64,000 nucleotides of DNA, from the NCBI RefSeq assembly GCF_005862305.2, contig NZ_CP054021.1, positions 124,001 through 188,000 on the forward strand, in the 5' to 3' direction. Positions 28,532 to 38,214 of the stretch are shown in pieces. The notes beneath the pieces were generated by a model, which did not search any database, had not been told where the DNA came from, and saw only the letters and a list, made by a program, of their open reading frames with translations. Position 1 is the first letter of the stretch. Each line of letters begins with the position of its first letter. A program made the translations under genes and the position numbers. Origin of the DNA: Rhizobium indicum (lineage in GTDB: Bacteria; Pseudomonadota; Alphaproteobacteria; Rhizobiales; Rhizobiaceae).

Positions 28532-29773
28532 ATGGACAAGATAGTGCCGGCCACGCAATACGACGTCGAAGCCATCCGCCGGGATTTCCCGATCCTGGCG
28601 GAAAAGGTGCATGGCAAGCCGCTGGTCTATCTCGACAACGGCGCATCGGCGCAGAAGCCGCAGGTGGTGATCGACGCCATCTCGCATGCCTATTCCCATG
28701 AATATGCCAATGTGCATCGTGGCCTGCACTATCTTTCCAACGCCGCGACGGATGCCTATGAGGGAGCGCGCGAGAAGGTCCGCCGCTTCCTCAACGCGCC
28801 TTCGGTGAACGACATCGTCTTCACCAAGAATTCGACGGAAGCGATCAATACCGTGGCCTATGGCTGGGGCATGCCGAAGATTGGCGAAGGCGACGAGATC
28901 GCCCTGACGATCATGGAGCACCATTCCAACATCGTGCCCTGGCACTTCATCCGCGAGCGGCAAGGGGCCAAACTCGTCTGGGTGCCTGTTGACGACGAGG
29001 GCGCCTTCCATATCGAGGATTTCGAAAAGAGCCTGACGGAGCGCACCAAGCTCGTCGCCATCACCCATATGTCGAATGCGCTCGGCACGATCGTTCCGGT
29101 CAAGGAAGTCTGCCGGATCGCGCATGAGCGCGGCATCCCAGTGCTGATCGACGGCAGCCAGGGCGCTGTGCATCTGCCTGTTGACGTGCAGGATATCGAT
29201 TGCGACTGGTACGTCATGACCGGCCATAAGCTCTATGGCCCGTCCGGCATTGGCGTGCTCTACGGCAAGAAGGAGCGGCTTTTCGAGATGCGCCCCTTCC
29301 AGGGCGGCGGCGAGATGATCTTCGAAGTCGCCGAGGACGTGGTTACCTATAATGATCCGCCCCATCGCTTCGAGGCCGGCACGCCGCCGATCGTGCAGGC
29401 GATCGGGCTGGGTTACGCACTCGATTATATGGAGAAGATCGGCCGCGAGGCGATCGCCCGGCATGAGGCCGATCTTGCCGCCTATGCGGTCGAGCGACTG
29501 AAATCCGTCAACTCGCTGCGCGTCTTCGGGACGGCGCCCGACAAGGGCAGCATCTTTTCCTTCGAGCTTGCCGGCATTCATGCCCATGACGTCTCGATGG
29601 TGATCGACCGGCAGGGTGTTGCGGTCAGGGCCGGCACGCATTGCGCCATGCCGCTCTTGAAACGCTTCGGCGTCACCTCCACATGCCGTGCATCCTTCGG
29701 CATGTACAATACCCGCGCCGAGGTCGATGCCCTGGCCGATGCGCTTGATTATGCGCGCAAGTTCTTTGCTTGA
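28532..29773 (+). CDS. sufS: Cysteine desulfurase SufS
   Basis: A protein of 413 residues; the true SufS-class desulfurase, supplying sulfur to SufBCD. It has GKPLVYLDNGASAQKPQVV, the PLP lysine in MTGHKLYGPSGIGVLYG, and the short SufS-type active loop RAGTHCAMPLLKRFG. It starts 12 bases after sufD. The SufE partner is not in this operon. It complements the NifS-like enzyme at 23356. Confidence 0.96.
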   Translation: MDKIVPATQYDVEAIRRDFPILAEKVHGKPLVYLDNGASAQKPQVVIDAISHAYSHEYANVHRGLHYLSNAATDAYEGAREKVRRFLNAPSVNDIVFTKNSTEAINTVAYGWGMPKIGEGDEIALTIMEHHSNIVPWHFIRERQGAKLVWVPVDDEGAFHIEDFEKSLTERTKLVAITHMSNALGTIVPVKEVCRIAHERGIPVLIDGSQGAVHLPVDVQDIDCDWYVMTGHKLYGPSGIGVLYGKKERLFEMRPFQGGGEMIFEVAEDVVTYNDPPHRFEAGTPPIVQAIGLGYALDYMEKIGREAIARHEADLAAYAVERLKSVNSLRVFGTAPDKGSIFSFELAGIHAHDVSMVIDRQGVAVRAGTHCAMPLLKRFGVTSTCRASFGMYNTRAEVDALADALDYARKFFA

Positions 29774-29785
29774 GGAGTGTCCGTG

Positions 29786-30166
29786 ATGAGCCTGGACGAA
29801 AGCGAACAGAAGATCGACGTGCGCGAAGGCATCGTGCATTCCAGCATTCCGGCCGATGAGCTGGCACGGCTGAGCGACGACGTCATCAGCGCGCTGAAGA
29901 CGGTCTACGATCCGGAAATTCCCGCCGATATCTTCGAGCTCGGTCTGATCTACAAGATCGACATCGAGGACGACCGGATGGTGAAAATCATGATGACGCT
30001 GACTGCACCCGGCTGCCCGGTGGCCGGCGAGATGCCCGACTGGGTCGAAAACGCCGTCGGCGCCGTCGAGGGCGTGTCGGGCGTCGAGGTTGCCATGACC
30101 TTCGATCCGCCATGGACGCCGGACCGCATGTCGGAAGAGGCGCAGGTCGCCGTCGGCTGGTACTGA
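29786..30166 (+). CDS. sufT: SUF system DUF59 protein (SufT-like)
   Basis: A protein of 126 residues with one MIP18/DUF59 domain: VISALKTVYDPEIPADIFELGLIY, LTAPGCP with its single conserved Cys, and AMTFDPPWTPDRMSEEA. In SUF operons such proteins help mature Fe-S enzymes; it is called sufX or sufT. ATG 29786 is used, with GAGGAG upstream; GTG 29777 and 29783 are alternatives. Confidence 0.92.
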   Translation: MSLDESEQKIDVREGIVHSSIPADELARLSDDVISALKTVYDPEIPADIFELGLIYKIDIEDDRMVKIMMTLTAPGCPVAGEMPDWVENAVGAVEGVSGVEVAMTFDPPWTPDRMSEEAQVAVGWY

Positions 30167-30262
30167 TACAGTACCGTGGTATTGATCCGTTTACCTCGGA
30201 AGACTACATTTGAATCACGAAGCGCCGGATCTTGACCCCGGTTGCGGAAGGAGAATGAGCCG

Positions 30263-30655
30263 ATGGGCTTTGCAATCATGAGCATGACGGACGGTGCTGC
30301 GGCTCGCGTCAAGGCGATCGTCGAGAACTCGGGACCGGATGCCAAGGGCGTGCGCGTCGGCATCAAGAAGGGCGGCTGCGCCGGGATGGAATATACCATC
30401 GACCTCGTGACCGAGCCCAATGCCAAGGACGACCTGATCGAGCGCGATGGTGCAAAGGTCTGGGTCGAGCCATCCGCGGCTCTTTACCTGCTCGGCACCG
30501 AGATGGGGTTTGAGATGACGACGCTCCGCTCCGGCTTCACCTTCACCAATCCGAACCAGACATCGGCCTGCGGCTGCGGCGAATCCGTCGAGCTGAAGCC
30601 TGCCGATCTCGCGGCCCTTGCCGCCCAGCGCCAGGGCGAGCCGGCGCATTCCTGA
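30263..30655 (+). CDS. sufA: A-type Fe-S cluster carrier SufA/IscA
   Basis: A protein of 130 residues of the HesB/IscA family that passes clusters to target enzymes. The three Cys ligands are Cys39 (KKGGCAGM), Cys103 and Cys105 (SACGCGES). AGGAG precedes the ATG at 30263. It has a C-terminal extension rich in Ala and Gln. It is the last gene of the suf operon; 96 bases separate it from sufT. Confidence 0.95.
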   Translation: MGFAIMSMTDGAAARVKAIVENSGPDAKGVRVGIKKGGCAGMEYTIDLVTEPNAKDDLIERDGAKVWVEPSAALYLLGTEMGFEMTTLRSGFTFTNPNQTSACGCGESVELKPADLAALAAQRQGEPAHS

Positions 30656-30713
30656 CAGCTTCAGAGCGGCGGAAAATTCTCCGCCAGCAAGTCTCCGATG
30701 AAATCGGGCGTGT

Positions 30714-31019
30714 TCAGTCGCGCTTGATGCTCATCAGCATTTCCCACATGTCGGCGCCGGTCTCGAAGACCACGGCGTTCGCCTTGTAGTTCTGCTCGGC
30801 TTCGATCAGGTCGGTGAGTTCGGTGGCAGGATCGACATCTGATGCGGTCGGGCTGACGACGACCTGGACGCCGCCTGATGCAACGGAGGTGAGGCTGGTG
30901 TTCAGCCTTGCATAGCCCGGCGTGCTGCTGTTTGCGATGTTGTTGGCAATTGCGCCGACCCGCGTCGTCTGCGCCCGCATTCCCGAAAGAGCAGTGCTCG
31001 TAATGCCCGATATGCTCAT
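30714..31019 (-). CDS. Orphan flagellar basal-body rod-like protein
   Basis: A protein of 101 residues: a short N-terminal flagellar rod motif (SISGITSTALSGMRAQTTRVGAIANNIANSSTPGYAR) joined directly to the C-terminal rod helix (EAEQNYKANAVVFETGADMWEMLMSIKRD). This is like FlgC or FlgB without the middle. No other motility genes are adjacent. Such short orphan rod-like proteins are found in rhizobia. It may join the rod or hook, or be a relic. Role not known. Confidence 0.7.
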   Translation of the reverse strand: MSISGITSTALSGMRAQTTRVGAIANNIANSSTPGYARLNTSLTSVASGGVQVVVSPTASDVDPATELTDLIEAEQNYKANAVVFETGADMWEMLMSIKRD

Positions 31020-31184
31020 CAGCCGTTTCCCCAGAACTGGATGAAATTCTTGTACATGCAAGGGCTTAGGGAATGTTGAAGGCGTTGCGTTAGCAAAGAC
31101 CTATAGGTTCGCGCATCTTCGCATCCATCTGTTCCGGATTGGCACGGAACGGGGTCGGGGGCGCGGAGCCATGGCCAGGCTTCG

Positions 31185-32231
31185 CTATCGCGACGCCACC
31201 CAGTCGTGCCAATCGCTCTCGTTGCCGTTGAAGACGTTGAGGTCGATCTTGCCGTCGACGCCTTCGGAAAGGCCAGAGCCGGAATACTGCCAGAAGACCC
31301 ACTTGCGGCCGGGATAGACCTTGGAGGGATGAGCGGCCACCGAGCGCAGCCAGAAGGGATAGTCGAGCAGTTGACCCTTCAAATTGTCGCGGTAGAAATC
31401 CGGCGCGGTATAGATGATCGGGCGCTGACCGTAATGGCGCTCCAGCTTATCCATGAAAACCTGCATCTTTTCCCGAACACGTGTGGGGGAGATGCGCCTC
31501 TTGCAGCTCGATTCGCCGTTCCATTCGACGTCGATGACGGGCGGAAGAGCGTTGGCTTCCCTTGGCACGTTGCGGATGAACCAGTCGGCCTGCTCACCGC
31601 CTGTCCGGCACCAGTAGAAGAAGTGATAGGCGCCGTGTTTCAGGCCGGCTTCCTTGGCCCGGCGCCAGTTCTTCCTGAACATCGGATCAAGGTGATCGCC
31701 GCCGTCGGTCGCCTTGATGTAGACGAAGTTGGCGCCTTGCCGCCGCAACGTCTGCCAGTCGATCTCGCCCTGCCAACGCGACACGTCGACGCCGTGCACG
31801 GCAAGCTTTCTCGGCGAGGTGGAGCCGAAGTTGATCGGCTTGGCATCGCGGAACCGGTGGCCGTAAATTTGTCCGCGTGTCGGCGATCTCGTGCCGACAT
31901 CGGGCATTGCATTGCCGGCGGGATTGGCCGGCATCAGCAGCGCGACCGGCTTATCTGTCGGCAGCGGCATGCCGACCGGCCTGTCGGCGGGCACGAGCGC
32001 CTGCGGCTCGGGAACTTGTCCAGCCCAGCTCAACGCCTGTTGCGGCGGGCTTGCCTGCGGCGCTGAAACGCCCACCGCGGCGGCAGGAATCGGGCCGCTC
32101 GGCTGGGCGATGGCATTGGTCGTTTCCGGAGACGGCACGTTGCCCAGCACATCTTCGGCGCCAGAACTGGCAGCGCATCCCGAGAGGATCAGGGCGGCGA
32201 GGAGGATTGCTGGCACTGCCGATGGACGCAT
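31185..32231 (-). CDS. GH25 lysozyme lipoprotein
   Basis: A protein of 348 residues. The N-terminus is a lipoprotein signal with ILSGC. After a Pro/Ala-rich linker comes a glycoside hydrolase family 25 domain: VDVSRWQGEIDWQTLRRQGANFVYIKATDG, AYHFFYWCRTG, VIDVEWNG (catalytic D-x-E) and the C-terminal VFWQYSGSG. It should cleave peptidoglycan between MurNAc and GlcNAc, and sits probably in the outer or inner membrane. Its ATG is 32231; the Shine-Dalgarno is weak. It could serve cell wall remodelling. Confidence 0.9.
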   Translation of the reverse strand: MRPSAVPAILLAALILSGCAASSGAEDVLGNVPSPETTNAIAQPSGPIPAAAVGVSAPQASPPQQALSWAGQVPEPQALVPADRPVGMPLPTDKPVALLMPANPAGNAMPDVGTRSPTRGQIYGHRFRDAKPINFGSTSPRKLAVHGVDVSRWQGEIDWQTLRRQGANFVYIKATDGGDHLDPMFRKNWRRAKEAGLKHGAYHFFYWCRTGGEQADWFIRNVPREANALPPVIDVEWNGESSCKRRISPTRVREKMQVFMDKLERHYGQRPIIYTAPDFYRDNLKGQLLDYPFWLRSVAAHPSKVYPGRKWVFWQYSGSGLSEGVDGKIDLNVFNGNESDWHDWVASR

Positions 32232-32330
32232 AAGAACCTGCACGCAAAACAAGGGATCGACGGTGATCCATATTGATGGAAGCCGCCTTTCTAAAAGGCT
32301 AACAGAGACTTGCTAAGAAAGGTTAAATTT

Positions 32331-32365
32331 GATCCTACTGCATAATTTCGCAATTATGTAGGATC
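32331..32365. repeat. Inverted repeat at the edge of the decayed region
   Basis: GATCCTA-ctg-CATAATT is mirrored by AATTATG-TAGGATC around TCGC, a 14-bp stem with a 3-base bulge. It lies at the downstream end of the degraded reading frame, whose stop codon is within it. It may have been a terminator or part of the end of a mobile element. Confidence 0.55.
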
Positions 32366-32519
32366 CGCCACCCAGACGAGATCGCGACCTTTGAGCCGCA
32401 GCGAGCTGCTTTCGACACGGTCCTGCAAGTCTACGACGAGAATTAGCGTCCTGACGGCGCTGTCCGAATTCGTTCGAGAAAACCTCCGAAGATCGCTGCA
32501 AGTTCGGTCACGCCGCTAT
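32354..32519 (-). pseudogene. Degraded coding remnant, family unknown
   Basis: Two neighbouring minus-strand frames read like one protein with a frameshift: NSGVTELAAIFGGFLERIRTA and then VRTLILVVDLQDRVESSSL ... RDLVWVADPT up to TAA at 32354-32356. I recognise no family. It may be the C-terminus of a gene broken by the mobile element next to it. Confidence 0.35.
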
Positions 32520-32812
32520 TCAAGGACATCGACAAACGCGGAACTCTCCTGCGCATCCTAAGGGAAGCAGACACTCCAGTGTCGACTTTCGACTGTGCCA
32601 GGAAATTCGCGTTGCAAACTTCGAGGTGACCGAGAATTCTCGGCGGCACTTCTGGCATCGGATCGGATAGCAGCGCTCGTGTCCGCAGTTGATGCAAACC
32701 GGGCGGCCCCCGTCTCCGGCTAACGGATCAGGCAGAAAGCCTTGAAGGTGTCGTCCTCGGATACCTCCCGAAGCTTCTTAAGGGTGAATGTCCGGCTTTC
32801 CGGCGACAACAG
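32520..32812 (-). mobile_element. Remnant of an IS1595-type transposase (N-terminal zinc ribbon)
   Basis: On the minus strand, from about 32812, pieces of the usual IS1595 N-terminus appear in order: LLSPESRTFTLKKLREVSEDDTFKAFCLIR, then a TAG where the family has Trp, PETG, a frameshift, and GRPVCINCGHERCYPIRCQKC followed by RREFSVTS. The paired CxxC motifs are the family's zinc ribbon; the FSVTS sequel is characteristic. The catalytic DDE part is absent. No complete terminal repeats are found. It is dead, an old insertion. The remaining 370 bases up to 33184 carry no gene that I can support. Confidence 0.6.
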
Positions 32813-33184
32813 GTATCAATCTGAACATTCCTTAGACCTAGCAGATCCGCAGGAGCGCGCGTCGATCGGGCGTGCTTTGAATGGTAAATCGATTCTTCAA
32901 GAAGACTTTTCTGCGCGAGGCTCAAACTGGAATCGACTGACAAGTGTGGGCATTTACCGCGTATGTTACTGTAACGTACTTGCTATTTCACGGCATCGTG
33001 AAAGGGTTTCACATCGTCCGATTTGCAGACCCACTGGCTCAAAAATCTCATGAGGACAATCTTGTCCAAAAAGTATTCGCGGAGCAAGCTCGGGTGACGG
33101 GACATGTGCATCGCGCCATAGACACCCGGTAACGTGGTGTTGTCCGCGCCAATCCAAAGTCTTACTCAAGAAATGGAGGACAGC

Positions 33185-34819
33185 ATGACACATATCGGAA
33201 GAAAGCTTTCATTTGTTGCAGTTTTTATCACCGCAACCGTCGTCAACGGCGGGAATCTAGCTTTCGGCCAGACGGCGGGCGAAATCCCACCGATCCTGGT
33301 TACCCCGGATAAAGTCGAGTCTCGCATTGGTACGCTCGAGTTCAAGGACGGTGCTCCCAGCCCAGAAACTGTCAAAAAGGTTTATGACACGCTTGATTTT
33401 ACCCGCGCCCTTGACGTGTTCCTCAACAGCTATGGTGGCGCATCCGCCTATGCGATCCGCAAGGGTCTGCTCAGCATCGGCGCGGAGGACAACACGGTCA
33501 CCCTTTACCCCGAGTTGATGGATTCTAAGTCGCTGTTCCTCACGGCCAATGCCGACACCGTCTACTATTTCAGCATTGTGGATTTGACTAAGGGGCCGAT
33601 CGTGGTCGAGCAACCTCCTATGGGGGTAGGCACGATCAATGACATGTGGTTTGGCTGGATCATCGATGTCGGGTTCCCCGGCCCCGACCGCGGCGAAGGC
33701 GGAAGATACCTGCTGCTGCCACCCGGCTATGACGGTCCGGTTCCCGAAGGCGGTTTCTATGTAGCGCGGTCGAAGACGAACCGGGTCATCTATGCATCTC
33801 GCGGTTACCTCGTAGACAACGATCCGAAGCCGACTGTCGAGAACATCAAGAAGAATATGAAGATCTATCCCTACACGCCGGGCGGTGTCGGCACGAGCAT
33901 CGCAACGGCGCTCGAAGGCAAAGTCAGGCTTGAATCGAACCCGCCGCTTCCTGAAACCAGGTTCCTCGAGGCGAGCGGCAAGGCGTTCAATACGATCCCC
34001 CCAAGCGACTATTCGTTCTTCGAGATGATCAACGCCAATGTTCAGGCAGAGCCGGCCGATTCCTACAATCCGGAACTTGCAGGCCAATTGGCAGCCATCG
34101 GTATCGTCAAGGGCAAGGAATTCAAACCGGACGACCGGATGAAGAAGATTCTGACCGACGCAGCAGCGGTGGGAAACGCGGCCAGCCGTGCGCTGAACTG
34201 GCGTTCCAGCGGCCCCCATCCTGATTGGTCGTACTATCCAGACTCAATGTGGGGAAACATGCTGTGGGAGGGTGGCGCAAATTTCGAAACCCCGCCGCCG
34301 ATGATTACCAAAGAGGGTCTTTTCGCACCATTGCCGCCGACCGGTGCTCGAACCCTCGACTCGAAAACCGCGTTCTACTTCGGCTACACGCTCGACTCGC
34401 CCGGCATGATCATGCGGCTCCCCAAGGTCGGGTCGCAATATCTCATGGGTTTCCTGGACGCCAACAAGAACGACCTCGACGGCGGCAAGACCTACAAGGT
34501 GACGCTACCGAAGGACATTCCAGCGGCCGCGTTCTGGTCCTTTACCCTCTACGACAACCAGTCGCGCTCGATGCTCCAGACGCCGCAAGGCTACCCGCGC
34601 GCTGGCAGCCAGAGCTATCCATCGCCCGCCGCCGAAGCGGACGCGGATGGCGCGACGACGATCTATTTCGGCCCGACCCAACCCGAGGGCGTGAAACGGG
34701 GTAATTGGATCCAGACAATGCCCGGCAAGGGCTGGTTCACGCTCCTTCGCCTGTACAGCCCGCTGGAACCGTTCTTCACGAAGGAGTGGCGGTTGAGCGA
34801 AATCGAACTCGTTCCCTAA
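33185..34819 (+). CDS. Secreted DUF1254/DUF1214 protein
   Basis: A protein of 544 residues with a signal peptide (MTHIGRKLSFVAVFITATVVNGGNLAFG). DUF1254 occupies about residues 60-190 (VYDTLDFTRALDVFLNSY ... ADTVYYFSIVDL) and DUF1214 the C-terminal part (PAAFWSFTLYDNQSRSMLQTPQGYPRAGSQ ... WFTLLRLYSPLEPFF). The function of the family is unknown. GGAGG precedes ATG 33185. It stands next to a decayed mobile element remnant, so lateral acquisition is plausible. It converges with gcvP. Confidence 0.9.
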   Translation: MTHIGRKLSFVAVFITATVVNGGNLAFGQTAGEIPPILVTPDKVESRIGTLEFKDGAPSPETVKKVYDTLDFTRALDVFLNSYGGASAYAIRKGLLSIGAEDNTVTLYPELMDSKSLFLTANADTVYYFSIVDLTKGPIVVEQPPMGVGTINDMWFGWIIDVGFPGPDRGEGGRYLLLPPGYDGPVPEGGFYVARSKTNRVIYASRGYLVDNDPKPTVENIKKNMKIYPYTPGGVGTSIATALEGKVRLESNPPLPETRFLEASGKAFNTIPPSDYSFFEMINANVQAEPADSYNPELAGQLAAIGIVKGKEFKPDDRMKKILTDAAAVGNAASRALNWRSSGPHPDWSYYPDSMWGNMLWEGGANFETPPPMITKEGLFAPLPPTGARTLDSKTAFYFGYTLDSPGMIMRLPKVGSQYLMGFLDANKNDLDGGKTYKVTLPKDIPAAAFWSFTLYDNQSRSMLQTPQGYPRAGSQSYPSPAAEADADGATTIYFGPTQPEGVKRGNWIQTMPGKGWFTLLRLYSPLEPFFTKEWRLSEIELVP

Positions 34820-34920
34820 TGTTGGGAATGTGGGAGCAATGCTGACCATCGCGCGGAAGTAGTCTCTTGCGACAGGCGTCCTTTGCTGAAAAGACGCGCG
34901 GCGCTGTAGTGCGCCCAAAG

Positions 34921-34956
34921 CGGGCAGCCCCTCCAAAGCGCGGGAGGGCCTGCCCG
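34921..34956 (-). terminator. Probable terminator of the gcv operon
   Basis: CGGGCAG-x-CCCTCC is mirrored by GGGAGG-x-CTGCCCG over a short loop: a strong stem. There is only a short T-rich stretch on the minus strand. It begins 9 bases past the gcvP stop. Confidence 0.5.
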
Positions 34957-34964
34957 GATTGCTG

Positions 34965-37829
34965 TTATTCCGCGGCCTCCGCGTAGCTTTCCACTGGCGG
35001 GCAGGTGCAGATCAGGTTGCGGTCGCCATAGACATTGTCGACGCGGTTGACCGGCGACCAGTATTTGTCGACGCGGAAGGCGCCGGGCGGGAAGCAGGCC
35101 TGTTCCCGGCTGTAGGGGCGGTCCCATTCGCCGACGAGATCCTCGACGGTGTGAGGGGCGTTCTTCAGCGGATTGTTGGCCTTGTCCATGCGGCCGTCCT
35201 CGATGGCGCGGGCTTCCTCGCGGATCGCCAGCATCGCCTCGCAGAAACGGTCGAGTTCGGCCTTGGTCTCGCTTTCCGTCGGCTCGATCATCAGCGTGCC
35301 GGCGACCGGCCAGCTCATGGTCGGGGCATGGAAGCCGCAGTCGATCAGGCGCTTGGCGACGTCGTCGACGGTGACACCGGAGCTGTCGACCAGCGGGCGG
35401 GTGTCGATAATGCATTCATGCGCGACACGGCCGGCTTCCGATTTGTAGAGCACGTCATAAGCACCCTTCAGCCGGGTGGCGATATAGTTGGCGTTGAGGA
35501 TCGCCACCTTGGTCGCCTGCGTCAGGCCTTCGCCGCCCATCATCAGGCAATAGCTCCAGGAGATCGGCAGGATCGAGGCGGAGCCGAAGGCGGCGGCCGA
35601 AACCGCACCCGAACGGCCGTCGGTCTCGGGATGGCCGGGCAGGTAGGGTGCCAGATGCGCTTTTACGCCGATCGGGCCCATGCCGGGGCCGCCGCCGCCA
35701 TGCGGGATGCAGAAGGTCTTGTGCAGGTTCAGGTGGCTGACGTCGGAGCCGATGTCACCGGGGCGGGACAGGCCGACCATGGCGTTCATATTGGCGCCGT
35801 CGAGATAGACCTGGCCGCCATGCTCATGCACGAGATCGCAGATTTCCTTGACAGTCTCCTCGAAGACGCCGTGCGTCGAAGGGTAGGTGATCATGCAGCA
35901 GGAGAGGTTTGCCGCATGCTGCTCCGCCTTGGCGCGGAAATCGTCGAGATCGATATCGCCGTTTTCACGCACCTTGACGACCACCACCTTCATGCCGACC
36001 ATCTGGGCCGAAGCCGGGTTGGTGCCGTGCGCCGAGGTTGGGATCAGGCAGACGTCGCGATGGCCGTCGCCATTGGCGATATGATAGTTGCGGATCGTCA
36101 GCAGGCCGGCATATTCGCCCTGCGCGCCGGAATTCGGCTGCATGGAGAAGGCGTCGTAGCCGGTGACGGCGCAGAGCTTTTCGATCAGGTCGTCGATCAT
36201 CTCGCGGTAGCCGAGCGCCTGATCGGCTGGCACGAAGGGATGGATGTCGGAAAATTCCGGCCAGGTGATCGGCAGCATTTCCGCCGTGGCATTCAGCTTC
36301 ATCGTGCAGGAGCCGAGCGGGATCATCGAGCGGTCGAGCGCCAGATCCCGGTCGGAAAGCCGGCGGATGTAACGCGTCATCTCGCTTTCGGCGCGGTTCA
36401 TGTGGAAGATCGGATGGGTGAGGTAATCGCTGGTCCTGAGCAGGCCCTTCGGCAGGCGGTAGGAAGGCTCGAAATCGGCGATGGTGAAATTGCCGCCGAA
36501 GGCGCGCCAGACGGCTTCGAGCGTCGCCGGCCGGGTGCGTTCGTCGAGGCTCATGCCGATTTTGGTTTCGCCGACCTTGCGCAGATTGACGCCTTCGGCG
36601 ACGGCTGCACGCAGGATGAGGCCCTGCATATGGCCGACATCGACGGTGATCGTGTCGAAGAAGGTCTCGGGTTCGACCTTGTAACCGAGCTTTTCCAGGC
36701 CCTTGGCCATCAGCACGGCCTTCTGGTGCACCTGCTGGGCGATCGCCTTGATGCCCTTCGGGCCGTGGAAGACGGCATACATCGAGGCCATGACGGCCAG
36801 CAGCACCTGGGCGGTGCAGATGTTCGACGTCGCCTTTTCGCGGCGGATATGCTGTTCGCGGGTCTGCAGCGACAGGCGATAGGCGCGGTTGCCACGGGCA
36901 TCGACGGAAACGCCGACGAGGCGGCCAGGCATGGAGCGCTTGATGGCATCCTTGACCGACATATAGGCTGCGTGCGGGCCGCCATAGCCGACCGGGACGC
37001 CGAAGCGCTGCGAGGATCCGACGGCGATATCGGCGCCCATTTCGCCGGGGGATTTCAACAACGTCAACGCCAGGATATCGGCGGCGACGATTGCTATGGC
37101 GCCAGTCTGGTGCAGGCGCGAGATCAGGCCGGTAAAATCATGCACGTGACCGTGCGTGCCGGGATATTGGAAGATCGCGCCAAAGACGTCGACAGGATCG
37201 AGATCGGTGAAGGGGTTGCCGACGATGACGCTCCAGCCGAGCGGCTCGGCGCGGGTGCGGATCAGGGCAATAGTCTGCGGATGGCAGTCGGCATCGACGA
37301 AGAAGGCCTTCGCCTTCGACTTGGCGACGCGCTCGGCGATCGCCATGCCTTCGGCGGCGGCGGTCGCCTCGTCGAGGAGCGAGGCGTTGGCAACATCGAG
37401 ACCCGTCAGATCACAGATCATCGTCTGGTAGTTCAGGAGCGCTTCCAGGCGGCCCTGGCTGATCTCCGGCTGGTAGGGCGTATAGGCAGTGTACCAGGCC
37501 GGGTTTTCCAGGATGTTGCGCTGGATGACCGGCGGCGTAATCGTGCCGTAATAACCCTGGCCGATCAGCGAGACCAGTACCTTGTTCTTGTTGGCGGTCT
37601 CGCGCAGCTTGTCGAGCGCCTCGCGCTCGGTCATCGGCGCGCCCCAGACGAGCGGCGCCTTTTGGCGGATCGAGGGCGGCAGCGTCGCGTCGATCAGGCC
37701 ATCGAGGCTGTTGTAGCCGATCACCTTCAGCATATCGGTCATCTCGGCCGGCGAGGGTCCGATATGGCGGCGATTGGCGAAATCGTAGGGCTGATAGTCG
37801 GTGAACTGGAATTCTGTCGGCGTCGTCAT
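34965..37829 (-). CDS. gcvP: Glycine dehydrogenase (decarboxylating), P protein
   Basis: A PLP enzyme of 954 residues, the decarboxylating subunit of the glycine cleavage system. It is full length as a single-chain P protein. The PLP lysine is in [21 protein letters not shown]. The N-terminus has [18 protein letters not shown] and the glycine-rich [13 protein letters not shown] is in the middle. Its ATG overlaps the gcvH stop (TAATG), so it is translationally coupled. Confidence 0.98.
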   Translation of the reverse strand: MTTPTEFQFTDYQPYDFANRRHIGPSPAEMTDMLKVIGYNSLDGLIDATLPPSIRQKAPLVWGAPMTEREALDKLRETANKNKVLVSLIGQGYYGTITPPVIQRNILENPAWYTAYTPYQPEISQGRLEALLNYQTMICDLTGLDVANASLLDEATAAAEGMAIAERVAKSKAKAFFVDADCHPQTIALIRTRAEPLGWSVIVGNPFTDLDPVDVFGAIFQYPGTHGHVHDFTGLISRLHQTGAIAIVAADILALTLLKSPGEMGADIAVGSSQRFGVPVGYGGPHAAYMSVKDAIKRSMPGRLVGVSVDARGNRAYRLSLQTREQHIRREKATSNICTAQVLLAVMASMYAVFHGPKGIKAIAQQVHQKAVLMAKGLEKLGYKVEPETFFDTITVDVGHMQGLILRAAVAEGVNLRKVGETKIGMSLDERTRPATLEAVWRAFGGNFTIADFEPSYRLPKGLLRTSDYLTHPIFHMNRAESEMTRYIRRLSDRDLALDRSMIPLGSCTMKLNATAEMLPITWPEFSDIHPFVPADQALGYREMIDDLIEKLCAVTGYDAFSMQPNSGAQGEYAGLLTIRNYHIANGDGHRDVCLIPTSAHGTNPASAQMVGMKVVVVKVRENGDIDLDDFRAKAEQHAANLSCCMITYPSTHGVFEETVKEICDLVHEHGGQVYLDGANMNAMVGLSRPGDIGSDVSHLNLHKTFCIPHGGGGPGMGPIGVKAHLAPYLPGHPETDGRSGAVSAAAFGSASILPISWSYCLMMGGEGLTQATKVAILNANYIATRLKGAYDVLYKSEAGRVAHECIIDTRPLVDSSGVTVDDVAKRLIDCGFHAPTMSWPVAGTLMIEPTESETKAELDRFCEAMLAIREEARAIEDGRMDKANNPLKNAPHTVEDLVGEWDRPYSREQACFPPGAFRVDKYWSPVNRVDNVYGDRNLICTCPPVESYAEAAE

Positions 37830-38191
37830 TACGCAGTGAGCTCCTTGTAGGCCGCCTCGTCGAGCAGGCCATCGGCGTCCGCAGCATTTGCCAGCTTCAG
37901 CTTGAAGAACCAGCCGGCGCCCTGAGGATCGGAATTGACCAGCGACGGATCTGCAACGATGGCCGGATTGACCTCAGTGATCTCGCCATCAAGCGGACAA
38001 TAGACATCGGAAGCAGCCTTGACCGATTCAACGGTCGCGGCATTGCCGTTCTTGGAGAAGGTCGCGCCGACTTCCGGCAATTCGACGAAAACCAGGTCGC
38101 CGAGCTGTTCGACGGCATAGGTGGTGATGCCGACCGTCGCAACGCCGCCTTCGATCTTCAGCCATTCGTGTTCTTCGGTAAATTTCAGCAT
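37829..38191 (-). CDS. gcvH: Glycine cleavage system H protein
   Basis: A protein of 120 residues that carries the methylamine group on lipoate between P, T and L proteins. The lipoyl lysine is Lys58 in [16 protein letters not shown]. Length is normal. It lies 23 bases after gcvT and overlaps the gcvP start. ATG 38191 is used; the longer upstream frame is inside gcvT. Confidence 0.98.
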   Translation of the reverse strand: MLKFTEEHEWLKIEGGVATVGITTYAVEQLGDLVFVELPEVGATFSKNGNAATVESVKAASDVYCPLDGEITEVNPAIVADPSLVNSDPQGAGWFFKLKLANAADADGLLDEAAYKELTA

Positions 38192-38214
38192 TGTTCGTCC
38201 TCTCTGGAAAAGGT

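Noticed and set aside
32742..33132. Overlapping plus-strand frames of about 100 and 60 codons in the decayed region
   Set aside because: Neither has a Shine-Dalgarno, domain or coherent composition; the adjacent IS relic lies on the other strand and overlaps the first.
34959..37850. A 963-codon plus-strand open frame opposite gcvP
   Set aside because: It mirrors gcvP exactly and is an effect of high-GC codon usage. gcvP has clear family motifs and operon context.
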